Below, in pieces: positions 54,401 to 63,943 of a DNA stretch of 64,000 nt. Source of the stretch: Melanopsichium pennsylvanicum (taxonomy: Eukaryota; Basidiomycota; Ustilaginomycetes; Ustilaginales). The DNA is taken from contig OAPG01000002.1 of the NCBI GenBank assembly GCA_900208305.1, forward strand, positions 310,001 to 374,000. Direction: 5' to 3'. Under the pieces are notes generated by a model, which saw only the letters and a list, made by a program, of their open reading frames with translations, had not been told where the DNA came from and searched no databases. Position numbers and translations under genes: made by a program. Positions within the stretch are counted from its first letter, which is position 1; every line of letters starts with the position of its first letter.

Positions 54401-57400
54401 CTGACGATCTGTGCGGAAGCGTAGTAGCCATTCAAGGATCACAAGTCTGGTCTGCGTGCATGCTGAACTACTTGAACTGGACGCTGCGGCTCCCGAAGCG
54501 GATGGGGTTTTGATTTTAAGCAGCTCGAGCAGATCGCGGAAAATGGCGATGCATCCTGCGCGCGTCTTCTCTTCCCATCGCTGACGAATCGACAGATCAA
54601 CGTCTCGATCCACCGAATTGGCGATCCATGGCGTGCTGAAGGCCATCCGATTGAAGATGGCAATCAGGTCGAGGGCAGCATTGCGTGCTTTCGCCTCAGT
54701 GAGCGCGTAACTACGATGGGCAAACGAAGCTGAATGAGATTGCTCGTCTTCTGTCTCGTTCGCGAGCACTTCGAAGGCGACAGTCTTGTGGGCTGGAGAG
54801 GATCGCGCGAGTCTGCATAACAATTTTCGGATTTCGACAAAGACTTCCTCGAAATCAGTGTCGGGATGGTCCTTGTGACTACTTTCGACAGGCTCAGCCT
54901 CTGGATCGACAGGTCCTGGGATCTGAGACCCGCTGAGGACAGCTGCATGCACGAGTACCGACCTCAGCAATGATTCGGTCCTGAGGTCGGTCTCAGAAGA
55001 CAGAGTCGAATTGGCCAACGGCAGGACGACATCTTTGATGAAGAGGTCGCGCTCTGCGTCGAGATCCTGCACTGCGTTGTAGACATGGTCAAAGATCAGC
55101 GAGACGAGATCGTATCGGGACTGCTGTCCGGACACACTTAGCTGCGGACGCGATTCGCCACGATAAAAGAAGGCTTGCAAGAGAGCCCGGATGTTGAGAA
55201 CCCAGTCTGGATTGCTGGGCAAGCAAAGATGCTGGTTCCAGTAGTAGTGTACGAGCTTCGAGACGGTGGCATCTGGCAAGATTGGCGACAGTGTAAGGAG
55301 GAACGAGGCCAATTTGGGCGTCCATGGCGGTGAGTGTGCTGACGTTGATTCGTCAGCGTCTGACGCACGTCTCTGCTCGATCTCCTTGCTATCAGCGGAA
55401 GCTCGTGGCGGATGCGAGATGCTGAGCTTGTCCAACAGCTTGAGCATTGCAAGGACGGTGGCTGAACGATGTCCGGTGTTCGCATCTGCCAAGGGGATTG
55501 GAACCGATGTTGTGCCACTGCCTGTTGAGGCTGTGCTGAAAAAGGAGCTACTGAGTTTGAGACCTTCCAAGTGCCTTCTCGCCTCAATGGTAAGGTCGAG
55601 GAGTGCTTCCCAGTCGGAGCGAGCGAATGGCTTGTGACGAGGTGTCTTGTCTGCATGCTGCTTTTCTCCGCCTAGGCGTTTTGCTGCTGTTTGGACTTCT
55701 GCGGCGACGTTGGCCGTGGCAGAGGGGAGCAGATCCGAGATGAGAAGGAGAACCTCGAGGTCGAGAACATCGCATTGACGCTTTAAAGCAGCTCGAAGTG
55801 CTGGCATGATGAGCGCAAGAGACAGGGACGGAGCCAGCGCATCCTCCTTATGCGTTCTGTTGGAAGCGCTTGACGTTGCTCCTTGGCTCTTCTGCAGCTC
55901 TTGTTCTGCCACCTGCGTGAGCGCCAAACGGAAGAAACCGACAGCACCGACCAACACCGCTGGGTCCTCGAGTCCGAGTGCCTTGCTAGACTCGACAGTG
56001 CTCGTCAAAATGGTACGTGCGGATCGGATAGCAGCATTTGCACAGTGGCTTTTGAGAACGTTAGACAGAATCGGCAACACCTCCTGGTGCCAATCTGCCT
56101 CGTCGTCCTCGGTTGATCTGATGAAGCCAGCAGACCGATGATCGATGTGGCTGTAGCCGAGGAGACGACACAGCATTTTGACGACGACGTCGATGCAGGC
56201 AGGAGGAAGATGTCCGTATCTGAGCGTAGCGTCGAGCAATTTGAGGCAGCTGCGCACCTCGTCCAAGTGAAGCTCGGGACCAGCGCAGTAGTTTGCAGCA
56301 GCTTCAGCCCCAATTCCAGCTTGTGCTGAATCGCGGCTTGAGTTTGGAACGAGCGTTGCCAAGGTCATGGGGGCAGCGTTGACCGGCTTCGCTGCTGAGT
56401 TTGCAGCAGAGGCATGGAGCTGGGAAGTGACAGCGTCGATGGAAACTTGCTTGGTAGATGAGCGCGGGGTGGCGGACGGTGGTGTCTGATTGCTTCCTGG
56501 AGATGGACTGATGGTTTCCAAGCCATAATACGAATAGCCGTCGATCAGTGGCCGCGCATCGCGAGATCGAGAGCGGCGGGATGCTGGAGTCTGGGCGGCT
56601 GAGCCTCGCTGCGGGCCGAGCAAGGGCGTACTTTTGAGGGGCGGCGAGTTGATGACCGAACATGGTACTATGAGCGCGTTGGCGGTGAAGTCACCGACGA
56701 CCAGCTCTGCAGCGCAACGAATGACCATCTCGGCGTGCGAAAGGGGAATCCTGGCGAAGCTGTACTTGAGAATCCCGGTGAGCAGCTGCAGGCATACTTG
56801 TATATCGCGTTCCACCGAAGACAGCTGCGAAACTATGAGGTGTTGCTGGATTTCCGAGTCGTCGTGGCTGTCCTTGGATCCTGCTCGTCCCATCCTGTCG
56901 ACTTCATCGGCCAAGGAGTGAAGTTGTGCTCGGAGTCGTTGCACTTCCGCCCAGGCCACATCGAGCCAGCGAGTGAGAGTCACGATGAGACCGGGGAAGC
57001 CACCGACATCTCGGCCATCCTTTGTAAGCACCTCGAGAGCGTGAAGCTGTGCTGGTAAGCCGGCGAGGATGATGTGTGTGTTGTCGTCCAAGTCTTCGTC
57101 ATCGATCTCGGTGGCAGAGACGCTAAGGACAAGACGATAGAAGAGAGATCGGTCGATCGATGCGAGTGGCTGATCACTGTCTGGGATCTTTGAGGATAGG
57201 GAGCCGGGAGCGCCATTGCGGAGCTCTGTGAGAGCGGGGGACGCATTTGCTGCGCGCTTATCGGCGAGTTTTACAGACAATGTGAGAAGATTGCAGGTTT
57301 CGATTCGAAGCTTTTGAGGCTGCTCGGCAGTGAGCAGGAGAGTGCACAGACGAAAGACCTGGGCTAGAGGGACATCGTCAGCAAAGATGGGCTTGGGCCC

Positions 57401-57847
57401 ACTCTGTCGCTCGACAGCAGCTGCTAGAGCACGAAGCTTGGGTATACGCTGTCGAACGGCGTCGTCGCGCGCCTTGGATGTAGCTGGAAGTGGTCTGCGA
57501 AGGTCCTCGAGCAAAGCGTCGTAAGCGCCGCCTTGAGGAGGATCAATCTTGGTGAGGTCGTAAGGGGAGATGGGTTCGAGCGACGCAGATGTGCTTGGCT
57601 CGAAAGGGTTGCGAGATGTTGGCAAAGAGGTTGTGATGGGCGCCAATTTAGTGCTTGGAAGAAGGCCGTTGCCGGATGCTGTGGATGCTGACGAAGAAGA
57701 AGCTGGACGTCCACTGCCGCGAATTGTGCGGAGGATGTGGTTAAAGCTGCTGCTTGCCTTTGATGTGGATGACGAAGAAGCGGCGTTGGCATTTGTGGGC
57801 AGCGTCTGCGGCGCCATGGTGGGCGAACGCAATCGATTGGGATCCAT
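51419..57847 (-). CDS. TSC2: Tuberin (TSC2), Rheb GTPase-activating protein, 2142 aa
   Basis: TSC2 with TSC1 inactivates the small GTPase Rheb and so restrains TORC1. The C-terminal Rap/Ran-GAP domain covers about 1877-2030: VDFHKIGVLYVGPGQ, then LGHLVTLKGQEDVYTGGLD, then the catalytic asparagine-thumb helix LIGNDFVHIVFNES (Asn near 1983) and FGTIAGQFNYVNV, all highly typical of tuberin rather than Rap1GAP. Most of the rest is alpha-helical, HEAT-like, broken by Ser/Arg-rich disordered stretches (about 1200-1300 with many Arg/Ser). The N-terminus is Ser/Thr-rich. The ATG at 57847 is the first in frame, and a single uninterrupted frame of 6.4 kb is seen. The gene is the largest of the window and divergent from QCR6. 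Confidence 0.94.
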   Translation of the reverse strand: MDPNRLRSPTMAPQTLPTNANAASSSSTSKASSSFNHILRTIRGSGRPASSSSASTASGNGLLPSTKLAPITTSLPTSRNPFEPSTSASLEPISPYDLTKIDPPQGGAYDALLEDLRRPLPATSKARDDAVRQRIPKLRALAAAVERQSGPKPIFADDVPLAQVFRLCTLLLTAEQPQKLRIETCNLLTLSVKLADKRAANASPALTELRNGAPGSLSSKIPDSDQPLASIDRSLFYRLVLSVSATEIDDEDLDDNTHIILAGLPAQLHALEVLTKDGRDVGGFPGLIVTLTRWLDVAWAEVQRLRAQLHSLADEVDRMGRAGSKDSHDDSEIQQHLIVSQLSSVERDIQVCLQLLTGILKYSFARIPLSHAEMVIRCAAELVVGDFTANALIVPCSVINSPPLKSTPLLGPQRGSAAQTPASRRSRSRDARPLIDGYSYYGLETISPSPGSNQTPPSATPRSSTKQVSIDAVTSQLHASAANSAAKPVNAAPMTLATLVPNSSRDSAQAGIGAEAAANYCAGPELHLDEVRSCLKLLDATLRYGHLPPACIDVVVKMLCRLLGYSHIDHRSAGFIRSTEDDEADWHQEVLPILSNVLKSHCANAAIRSARTILTSTVESSKALGLEDPAVLVGAVGFFRLALTQVAEQELQKSQGATSSASNRTHKEDALAPSLSLALIMPALRAALKRQCDVLDLEVLLLISDLLPSATANVAAEVQTAAKRLGGEKQHADKTPRHKPFARSDWEALLDLTIEARRHLEGLKLSSSFFSTASTGSGTTSVPIPLADANTGHRSATVLAMLKLLDKLSISHPPRASADSKEIEQRRASDADESTSAHSPPWTPKLASFLLTLSPILPDATVSKLVHYYWNQHLCLPSNPDWVLNIRALLQAFFYRGESRPQLSVSGQQSRYDLVSLIFDHVYNAVQDLDAERDLFIKDVVLPLANSTLSSETDLRTESLLRSVLVHAAVLSGSQIPGPVDPEAEPVESSHKDHPDTDFEEVFVEIRKLLCRLARSSPAHKTVAFEVLANETEDEQSHSASFAHRSYALTEAKARNAALDLIAIFNRMAFSTPWIANSVDRDVDLSIRQRWEEKTRAGCIAIFRDLLELLKIKTPSASGAAASSSSSSACTQTRLVILEWLLRFRTDRQHRVYLAGDLDELVRASAIVLMKGPVDPENGGVLGRQPSSASSNADPRSRATSKAAPIAGRSEREGRDTQRSADASARSKSRLRELSRERGRPERTVDASRRPAGERERSSSQQRSARPSSVPYEHLWRLPQTVSFEMPSISLRSDIIYTYIHQRNDMECCAGNTHLHSDKENKPAPIPVSEFLAVAIEVLRSEQDWEVVSYLLCHLPHQLSNKHLFCGPKAQLEVLRLRKEICQGILDDALLLKVILPDDMKKTDVTAVVYDTLVTLISYRTLFSRAEQDEMVDAFIRGLKKSHTTARSCIKALSIACYEMQKSFTRFFSNMLLTLTAVRSHMTMSVHILELIATVAQHPACYANFTETDYKRVFSIVLQYIEYHQSPEAATRDDYRASPATFSLSQYVMLMAFYNISLWFVILKIGDRPKYLPYISRGLLKANEGMEALSDQTQVCFDFLARFTHSNADSKPKKSFVNQLIMGAPSAGPNKGKDPTQRSKTWLMGNGLLTVTTAKKPGWVEIVIRRPSGTATMLCKLENVPTGILPAENGEKDQLPAMLMMSRDPKVMASPTLAAPVTPASEDQHADGAEGKKDVDSSLRRRVGERLEISERLHARRPLGPAHFGLAPRPRSSSFSDATTLPSDLQMGALSEELAGSSLAMRQVMRDILGTDKTSVGADLDMGGAAAAPKAKASTKEPEVDPSFFALQLSTYPDMLHDTAPILLPDEPATDRLIRAVNLTPVVDFHKIGVLYVGPGQEDEVDILSNRHGSRAYTRFLQGLGHLVTLKGQEDVYTGGLDRNNDEHGKHAYVWTDEICQIVYHTATLMPNDERDPIRRSKKALIGNDFVHIVFNESGRDYKFGTIAGQFNYVNVCISPMTRGGVNLGSANPDDAIFYQVTLQRRLGMPEFSPVGDGQLLSADALASFVRILALHSNVASQIYLDTGEAMQPYSSNWVSRLGHIRRARQQHLTKKAKAAGVDPETVQGITANSNMAAWYDFTKTF

Positions 57848-58792
57848 TGTGCAGCTCTTTCGCGGTGCGAGGCTTCAGCTGGTCGTTTATCCTACTTTGG
57901 TTTAAGGATTGGTTGCTATCAACATTTGTTGATGTTTGAATCAAAGTGGACGAGGCTTTTGGGATCGAGACCACTCGGATTCGTTGATCAAAGCATGTCG
58001 TTGACGGCGATCACGTCTTGGTCAGGGTCGTGACTGAGAAGGTGAAAGTGCGGAAACAAGATGCGGATTAGGTCGGTAGGCAAGGAGGCGCTCAAGATGT
58101 TCTGCGACTTGGGCCACGACGAGCAAGCCACGATGCTGCGTACGCAAGACTGGTCAGACAGCATGTAAAGATTATGTGACAAGGCAGAAAGCTGTCGGAC
58201 AATTGACATGCACATGCATCACACGTCCTCGACGTTGAAAGCGAAGTAAAGCGATTTGATTAATTTGTGTACCAGTGTACCTGTGGCAGACTAGCAGAAA
58301 AAAAAAATAACCGCTCTGTGCAGAGATAAAGGGCGGGCGATTTATTAGACGGTCCATGCATGGTGAAGCTGGCCATCTTAGCGATAAGTTAGGCAGCGAG
58401 CTAGACGGCAAAGAGTCATCACCGTTATTGCCGACTCAGCTCTATTTTTTACGAGTGTGGCTTTTCGTCTGTTAGACTGGCTCACCCAAAATTCAGGTAC
58501 GATCGGCAATTAGAAATCAGATTTCGACCGATCCAACCGTGATCGGATCTGTACCTCTCGTACGTTTTTCAGGGTGCGAGCCTTGTTGCTGTAACAGTGT
58601 TCCCGCTCGCCCCCGACCAAGGGCGCGCCCATTACAAATCCGAAGAAATTTCAACACTGCGCATCGCTTTGGCGGCATCACCCATCCTCACACATTTTCG
58701 AGTTGCCAATATTTCTGACCAAATAATTCGAGGAGGGCGTGCTGCCTAGGAAAGAGACGGGTCGGTTTGATTTGACCGGATCATCAGCCAGA

Positions 58793-58859
<67 letters not shown>

Positions 58860-59028
58860 GACTTCTTCTTGCAAGACTAAACAGGCGACTCGGACACACT
58901 CTGAGCTCGTTGTCGGCCGTCAAATTGAGATTGTCTACTCGTCACCACCGTTAGCGTCACTGCCTTTTCTCCGTCTTCTTCACGCAGCATTACACTTTCT
59001 ACTTGATCGTCACACCCACACATTCGCC
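57848..59028. promoter_or_regulatory. Divergent promoter region between TSC2 and QCR6
   Basis: No gene is seen. A CCAAT word lies at 58706-58710, about 320 bp before the QCR6 ATG, which is plausible for a respiratory gene. A long GA microsatellite follows at 58794-58857. Confidence 0.45.
58794..58857 (+). repeat. (GA)n microsatellite upstream of QCR6
   Basis: About 30 GA units, nearly pure, ending 172 bp before the QCR6 ATG. GA tracts are known to keep promoters open in some eukaryotes; that is not shown here. Confidence 0.9.
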
Positions 59029-60186
59029 ATGCCATCTTCATCCGTCACAGTATCGCTCCCCGTCGCGGGCGACGAGTCCGTCTTCAGCTCCGTTTCCAGC
59101 TTCTTCTCGTCGATTCTTCCCACCACTCACGCCGAAGAGGTAAGTTGATCTTTTGCTCTCTCTAGCCGCCAACACTCACCACATCGACTCGCATCGGAAA
59201 TGGCCACATCCTATGCATTATTTTACGCCGTTGAAACACACGGGCGAGAAACGTATTGTTCGGCAATGCCGCCACAAAGCACGAACGACAGCCCGTCACA
59301 TCCATCAGGAACAAAAAGGAAAAATTCAGGTCTCGACTTGCCATCGCAAATGGAACCGGCCAAAGGCTGGACAGCGGCTGATCGGAATTACGATCGAATG
59401 TGGTCTCGAACAGCCTCTACATAATCGCAACATTGCAAGTCTACATTATATGCAAACCAAGCCTTCGATACTTGAAGCGTCCCATCAATTCCAGCATCGC
59501 TTCCTCAACGAAAATCACGCCATTTTCCGATGTGGCCCCGCCCCGCTCGTAGCGTTTCAGTCTAAAGCTCGGTCTCTGACAATCTTGTTCACGATTTTGT
59601 TTGCATGCTCCGTCTTTCGGAACACACAGGAGTCTTCTGACGACGCTGAGGAGTCTGAGGAAAAAGAGGAGTCTGAGGACGCAGAGGAATCCGAGGACGA
59701 GGAAGAGGAGGACGAGGAGGAGGATGAGCCCGAGGACGTAAGTGACACGCCGATCCATTACGTGTGAATGACGCACAATCAACAACGGTGAACTCACGCA
59801 TTTCGTTTTCAATCTTTCTCTGTCTCTTGCCGATCATCATTGTCGCCACGCCCGTTCAATGCTCGCAGCCCGCACCTGCCATCTACGAGGGTAGGTATAT
59901 ACAAAAGTTGTTGCAAATCAGCAATGATGTTTCCCCTTTCACACGCACACGCATCGAGCTGTTCTCTGACAAAAACATTCGGTTCCATTCGCCGCTTTTT
60001 CTCAAACCTACAGAGTGCGAAAAGTCCAAGGCCTGTGCACCTCTCAAGCACCACTTTGACGAGTGCTCCAAGCGCGTCGAGGAGGGTAAGGGTTTCGAGG
60101 GCGAGAACTGCATCGAAGAGTTCTTCCACCTGGCTCATTGCGCACAAGAGTGCACCGCACCCAAGCTCTTCTCCAAGCTCGTCTAA
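59029..60186 (+). CDS. QCR6: Ubiquinol-cytochrome c reductase hinge protein QCR6, four exons, 137 aa
   Basis: The acidic hinge subunit of respiratory complex III, placed in the intermembrane space near cytochrome c1. Exons are 59029-59139, 59630-59737, 59869-59890 (only 22 nt) and 60014-60186; they sum to 414 nt in frame. Introns of 490, 131 and 123 nt begin GTAAGT, GTAAGT and GTAGGT and end ACACAG, GCTCGCAG and CCTACAG. Exon 1 codes a Ser-rich presequence, exon 2 is almost pure Glu/Asp/Ser (the acidic stretch of the family), and exons 3-4 carry the conserved disulfide part ECEKSKACAPLKHHFDEC and CIEEFFHLAHCAQEC. The protein ends APKLFSKLV, matching the family ending. It is convergent with LCB2. 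It is the most intron-rich gene in the window. Confidence 0.94.
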
Positions 60187-60718
60187 AATCGTCATCTTCT
60201 TTTTAACTACTATTTCCCGTTCATATATAGCTGTGATTGTGTAGCTAGGACGAGTTCGTGCAAATTTGCACTTGTTCATGATAAAACACATTTCTTTTTT
60301 TCTAGAGGAACATTTCTGCAATTGCCATCCAACCAATTGGCTTCCAAACACATATGGCGATCTACGATGCGGTTTTCGAAGAAATGTGGTTCGAGCATCT
60401 TCAGTGAGGTCTCCTGGTCCTTTTCGTCTGCTAGTGTAATGCCGATTTTTAAAAAGCTCAAGCGCCTAGAAGCTCTATCGACGTGAGTGGGACTTGGAAA
60501 TCAGCCAAAGACTCCAGCAAACACACATCTTTCAAGACTTTTCCCACTAGACGAGCTCGGCACATCTGATACTTGAGCAGAGTTATGGGAACGATACATT
60601 GCAAAGAGAAAGCAAAGAAGAAAACCATGGAGAGCGTCCGGAGGATGCTGATCAAGCAATGAGAATTATGAGAGAAAGACCAGTAAAGTCCAGCCTTACA
60701 CTGTAAAAATTGAGCTCC
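60187..60718. other. Intergenic 3' region between convergent QCR6 and LCB2
   Basis: No gene is seen; two short minus-strand frames lack any family feature. It probably holds both 3' untranslated regions. Confidence 0.5.
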
Positions 60719-62965
60719 TTAGTTGATAGGATCCTCGCCATTCCAGTGAACAAGGTCAAGGCATCGGTCGATAACCTTGTCCACATTCCACCTGCCGCCG
60801 GGACCACCTGAACCGTACTTGAGATGCAGCAGCGTACCAACCTCATCACAAGCCCTGAGGACGTCATCAATATCCTTCTTTGTGTGTGACGCACTAACGC
60901 AGAATCGTACACGCGACGAGATCAGTGGTGTAGCAGGGTAGGCCACGACGACAACGACGATAGGTGGACGAGCCGGGCGATCAATGTTGGCGATCGAAGC
61001 TGGATCTTCCAACTCTTTCACCTGCTCGGGCGTCATGTCCGACTGCTCGATAGCAAAGCGTTGCGAAGGAGGCAGGACCGAGGATCGGTCGAGCATCATT
61101 CGCGAGAACAGAGACATCTTGGCAGGGTGGAAAATGAGAAGTGGGACAATAGGCGAGTCTCGGTGGCCGTAAATGATGAAACCAAGTTTGCGAAGACCAG
61201 AGCTGAGGTAGCGGGCGTTGAAAGCGAGTCGGCGCAAGCGTTCGCGACCTTCACTGCCGTCCAGCAGATTGCGAGGGAGTCGGACCCAGCTGGGGAGAAG
61301 CGCGAGCTCATCGGGGTCCTGACCAACACCCATGATCGAAGCCATGGAAGCAACGATCTGGGTCAAGACGGGAGGAGACAGAGTCTCGCCATAGACGTTG
61401 GCGTGATTGGTCAATCGAACACGGTCAACAATGTTCTTGTCACCGGCAATGTAACCTCCAGCAGCACCAAAAGACTTGGTAAAGGTACCCATGAGGATTT
61501 CGACCTTGGCAGGGTCGACACCAAAGTAGTCGCAGACACCTCGGCCTTGACGACCGATGGCACCGATCGAGTGAGCCTCGTCGATGTAAAGGTGGAACTT
61601 ATACTTCTCCTTGAGGCGCATGACCTCGGGAAGATTGACAAGAGTACCTTCCATGGAGTAAAGACCTTCTACGATGAGTAGAATCTTCTTCCAAGGCCGG
61701 TGAGTTCGCGGCATGCCCTGGCTGATGCACTCGCGAAGGAGCGACTCGAGCTTCTTCATGTCATTGTGCTTGTACTGACGGATGTGGGCACCAGAGAGAC
61801 GCGCACCGAATCGAATGGAGCTGTGGTTGTATTCGTCCGAGATGATAAGAGTACCGGGGCCAGCGATGGCAGGGATGGTGGTACTGTTGGTGGCGAAGCC
61901 CATACTGATGACAACGGCGTCCTCTTTACCAACAAACTTGGCAACGAGCTTCTCGGTTTGGGTTTGCAGGTCGAGGCAACCAGCGCCAAGTCGGCTGCCG
62001 TAACTGCTGACACCGTACTTGCGGAGACACGTCTCCACTGCGTCGGCGCAACCACCGTGTGATTGGGCAAAGCCAAGATAGTTGTAAGCACTGATGTTGA
62101 GAGCACGGGTCTTCTCACCGGTCAAGCGAAAGGTTTGGTAGTAGTCGAGAGCGACACGGTCAAGGCAGACAACAGTCCTACCACAGACACCAGTGACGGG
62201 ACGACTGAAGCAGTCATCTATACGAGCTTTGAGACGGCGTGTGTAGAAGCTGTCGAAGTCCGAATTGAGAGCAGCATATCCGTTGCGCTCCATGAGGTGG
62301 TGGTAGTTCTTTGGGAAAAGACGCTTTCCAAAGAAGTCACGCATGTGGCCGATGACAATGAGGATGATGTAGCTGATGTAGGTGGTGAGCACAGTGAAAT
62401 AACTTGGCTCTTCCTCAACAGGGTTGGGAAGCGAAGCGCCAGCGCGGTGCTCTGATGTGTAACGGTAGTCGGGGTTGGCGCAGTAGCCAAACTCGGAGTG
62501 GATGAGGGTGGCACCGTCCTGGCTGCTCTCGTAACTGGTAGGGGGCTGCATGGAAGCTGCATTGAATGCAAGGCCGACAGCACCATAAGAGGCATCAACT
62601 TTGCCCGAACGAGCGCTGAGGCTGCGATGGTGGGCGTCCTGAACCGATTCGAGACTCTCTACCGAAGCGGAAGTGGAGCCGGTGGTGAGACTTGGTGGTG
62701 CGGACTCAACATCGGGCGAGCTGTCCGGACTGGAGGAAAAGCCGGCCCAATCGCCGTTATACGAAGAAGGATCAAGCTGTGGAGACGACATGTTATTGGC
62801 AGATGGTGGTGAGATGGCAACGATGGGAGCACCCTTCTTCAAAAAAGAAGAAAGCGAAGGAGAGGATGCAAGGGGAGATTTGGCGGCAGAACTGGATCGC
62901 TTGCCGTTAGTTGTTGAGAATGCGTCGATAGTGTGGGCGTCGATGGGTGTTGCGACAGACGCCAT
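60719..62965 (-). CDS. LCB2: Serine palmitoyltransferase subunit 2, LCB2, 748 aa
   Basis: The PLP-binding subunit of serine palmitoyltransferase, which condenses serine and palmitoyl-CoA to 3-ketodihydrosphingosine in the ER, the first step of sphingolipid synthesis. The N-terminal 180 residues are Ser-rich and poorly conserved. A membrane segment follows (about 188-208, FTVLTTYISYIILIVIG). The aminotransferase domain includes YNYLGFA, YIDEAHSIGA and the cofactor-lysine motif GTFTKSFGAAGGY, with Lys near 497. The motif THANVYGE-like TNHANVYGETLSPP also fits LCB2. Having the PLP lysine marks it as LCB2, not LCB1. The start at 62965 is the first ATG of the frame. No intron is seen. Confidence 0.95.
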   Translation of the reverse strand: MASVATPIDAHTIDAFSTTNGKRSSSAAKSPLASSPSLSSFLKKGAPIVAISPPSANNMSSPQLDPSSYNGDWAGFSSSPDSSPDVESAPPSLTTGSTSASVESLESVQDAHHRSLSARSGKVDASYGAVGLAFNAASMQPPTSYESSQDGATLIHSEFGYCANPDYRYTSEHRAGASLPNPVEEEPSYFTVLTTYISYIILIVIGHMRDFFGKRLFPKNYHHLMERNGYAALNSDFDSFYTRRLKARIDDCFSRPVTGVCGRTVVCLDRVALDYYQTFRLTGEKTRALNISAYNYLGFAQSHGGCADAVETCLRKYGVSSYGSRLGAGCLDLQTQTEKLVAKFVGKEDAVVISMGFATNSTTIPAIAGPGTLIISDEYNHSSIRFGARLSGAHIRQYKHNDMKKLESLLRECISQGMPRTHRPWKKILLIVEGLYSMEGTLVNLPEVMRLKEKYKFHLYIDEAHSIGAIGRQGRGVCDYFGVDPAKVEILMGTFTKSFGAAGGYIAGDKNIVDRVRLTNHANVYGETLSPPVLTQIVASMASIMGVGQDPDELALLPSWVRLPRNLLDGSEGRERLRRLAFNARYLSSGLRKLGFIIYGHRDSPIVPLLIFHPAKMSLFSRMMLDRSSVLPPSQRFAIEQSDMTPEQVKELEDPASIANIDRPARPPIVVVVVAYPATPLISSRVRFCVSASHTKKDIDDVLRACDEVGTLLHLKYGSGGPGGRWNVDKVIDRCLDLVHWNGEDPIN

Positions 62966-63534
62966 GTTCTGTTGGAATCGCTTGGTACGATCAAGAGCGA
63001 CGAGGATCGGCTGCGATCTGGCCGCGGTGCTCCGATACGATGCTTACGTCGACGACGGTTCGGAGGTTAAGCCGAGTGGGGGCGGCAACTGGCCAAGGAG
63101 ATGGCGAAGTTGGTGAAATTGCGCAGCAGGTAGCTGTAGGAAGTTGAGATCGGGCGTCGAGCGACAGAGTGACAAACGCCGCAAGCGCTGGCGTTCCGTC
63201 TTTACGATTGCTCGTACGCGCGAAGGAAGACGCGTGCAGTCGAGGGTGATGCTTAGGGAGATTGTGCGAATATGCGAACGTTTGACAACAGCAGGGTATA
63301 CAGCGATTTCCTGTCAGTAGCGATGAGTTGAGGTTGACAAAGTATGTGAATTGGAGGAGAAAAAGAACGGTGTTAGGATAGGTTCAAAGCCGGTACCAAG
63401 TTGGTGGTGTAACGTCTCCAAGAGACTCGAGATGCAGTTGAGAAGCGGCGAATTTTCTTTTTCCGGTTGCACGACGTGAGATTTCGTGCCGGGCCAAGCG
63501 TTTCTGCAGTGTGGGTGCTTCCCAAGCAAAGAGG

Positions 63535-63538
63535 CACA

Positions 63539-63569
<31 letters not shown>
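63535..63569 (+). repeat. (CA)n microsatellite
   Basis: About 16 CA units with one CATA interruption, about 570 bp upstream of the LCB2 ATG. Confidence 0.9.
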
Positions 63570-63943
63570 TCGAACAAACCAATAAAAAAATATTGCGGCA
63601 CACGCGCGTGCAACCACGTCCAAGCAATTGTTTAGTGTCGCTTTTGCCAGCGATTCAAACAAACCTGGCTGGCTGGTTAGGCATTTGCCTTCATGTGACT
63701 ACTACGGTGTTATCAATTTTTCATTTTCGTATCCCATGCTTACACTCTAGGCGTTTTTGATGATTTGCAAAGCGACCCTGACTGGCACCCGTCGGCTCTG
63801 CAATTGGCAGATCTAGGATCGCAATTGACAGCTAGCCATCCGACCATACCTGTCTGGTCATTGATTGTGGAACAAGTTGATGATGACAGGATTTGTGCTG
63901 CGCTCCAACGCCTTGTTTTTCTGTCACAACCCGAATTAGCCAA

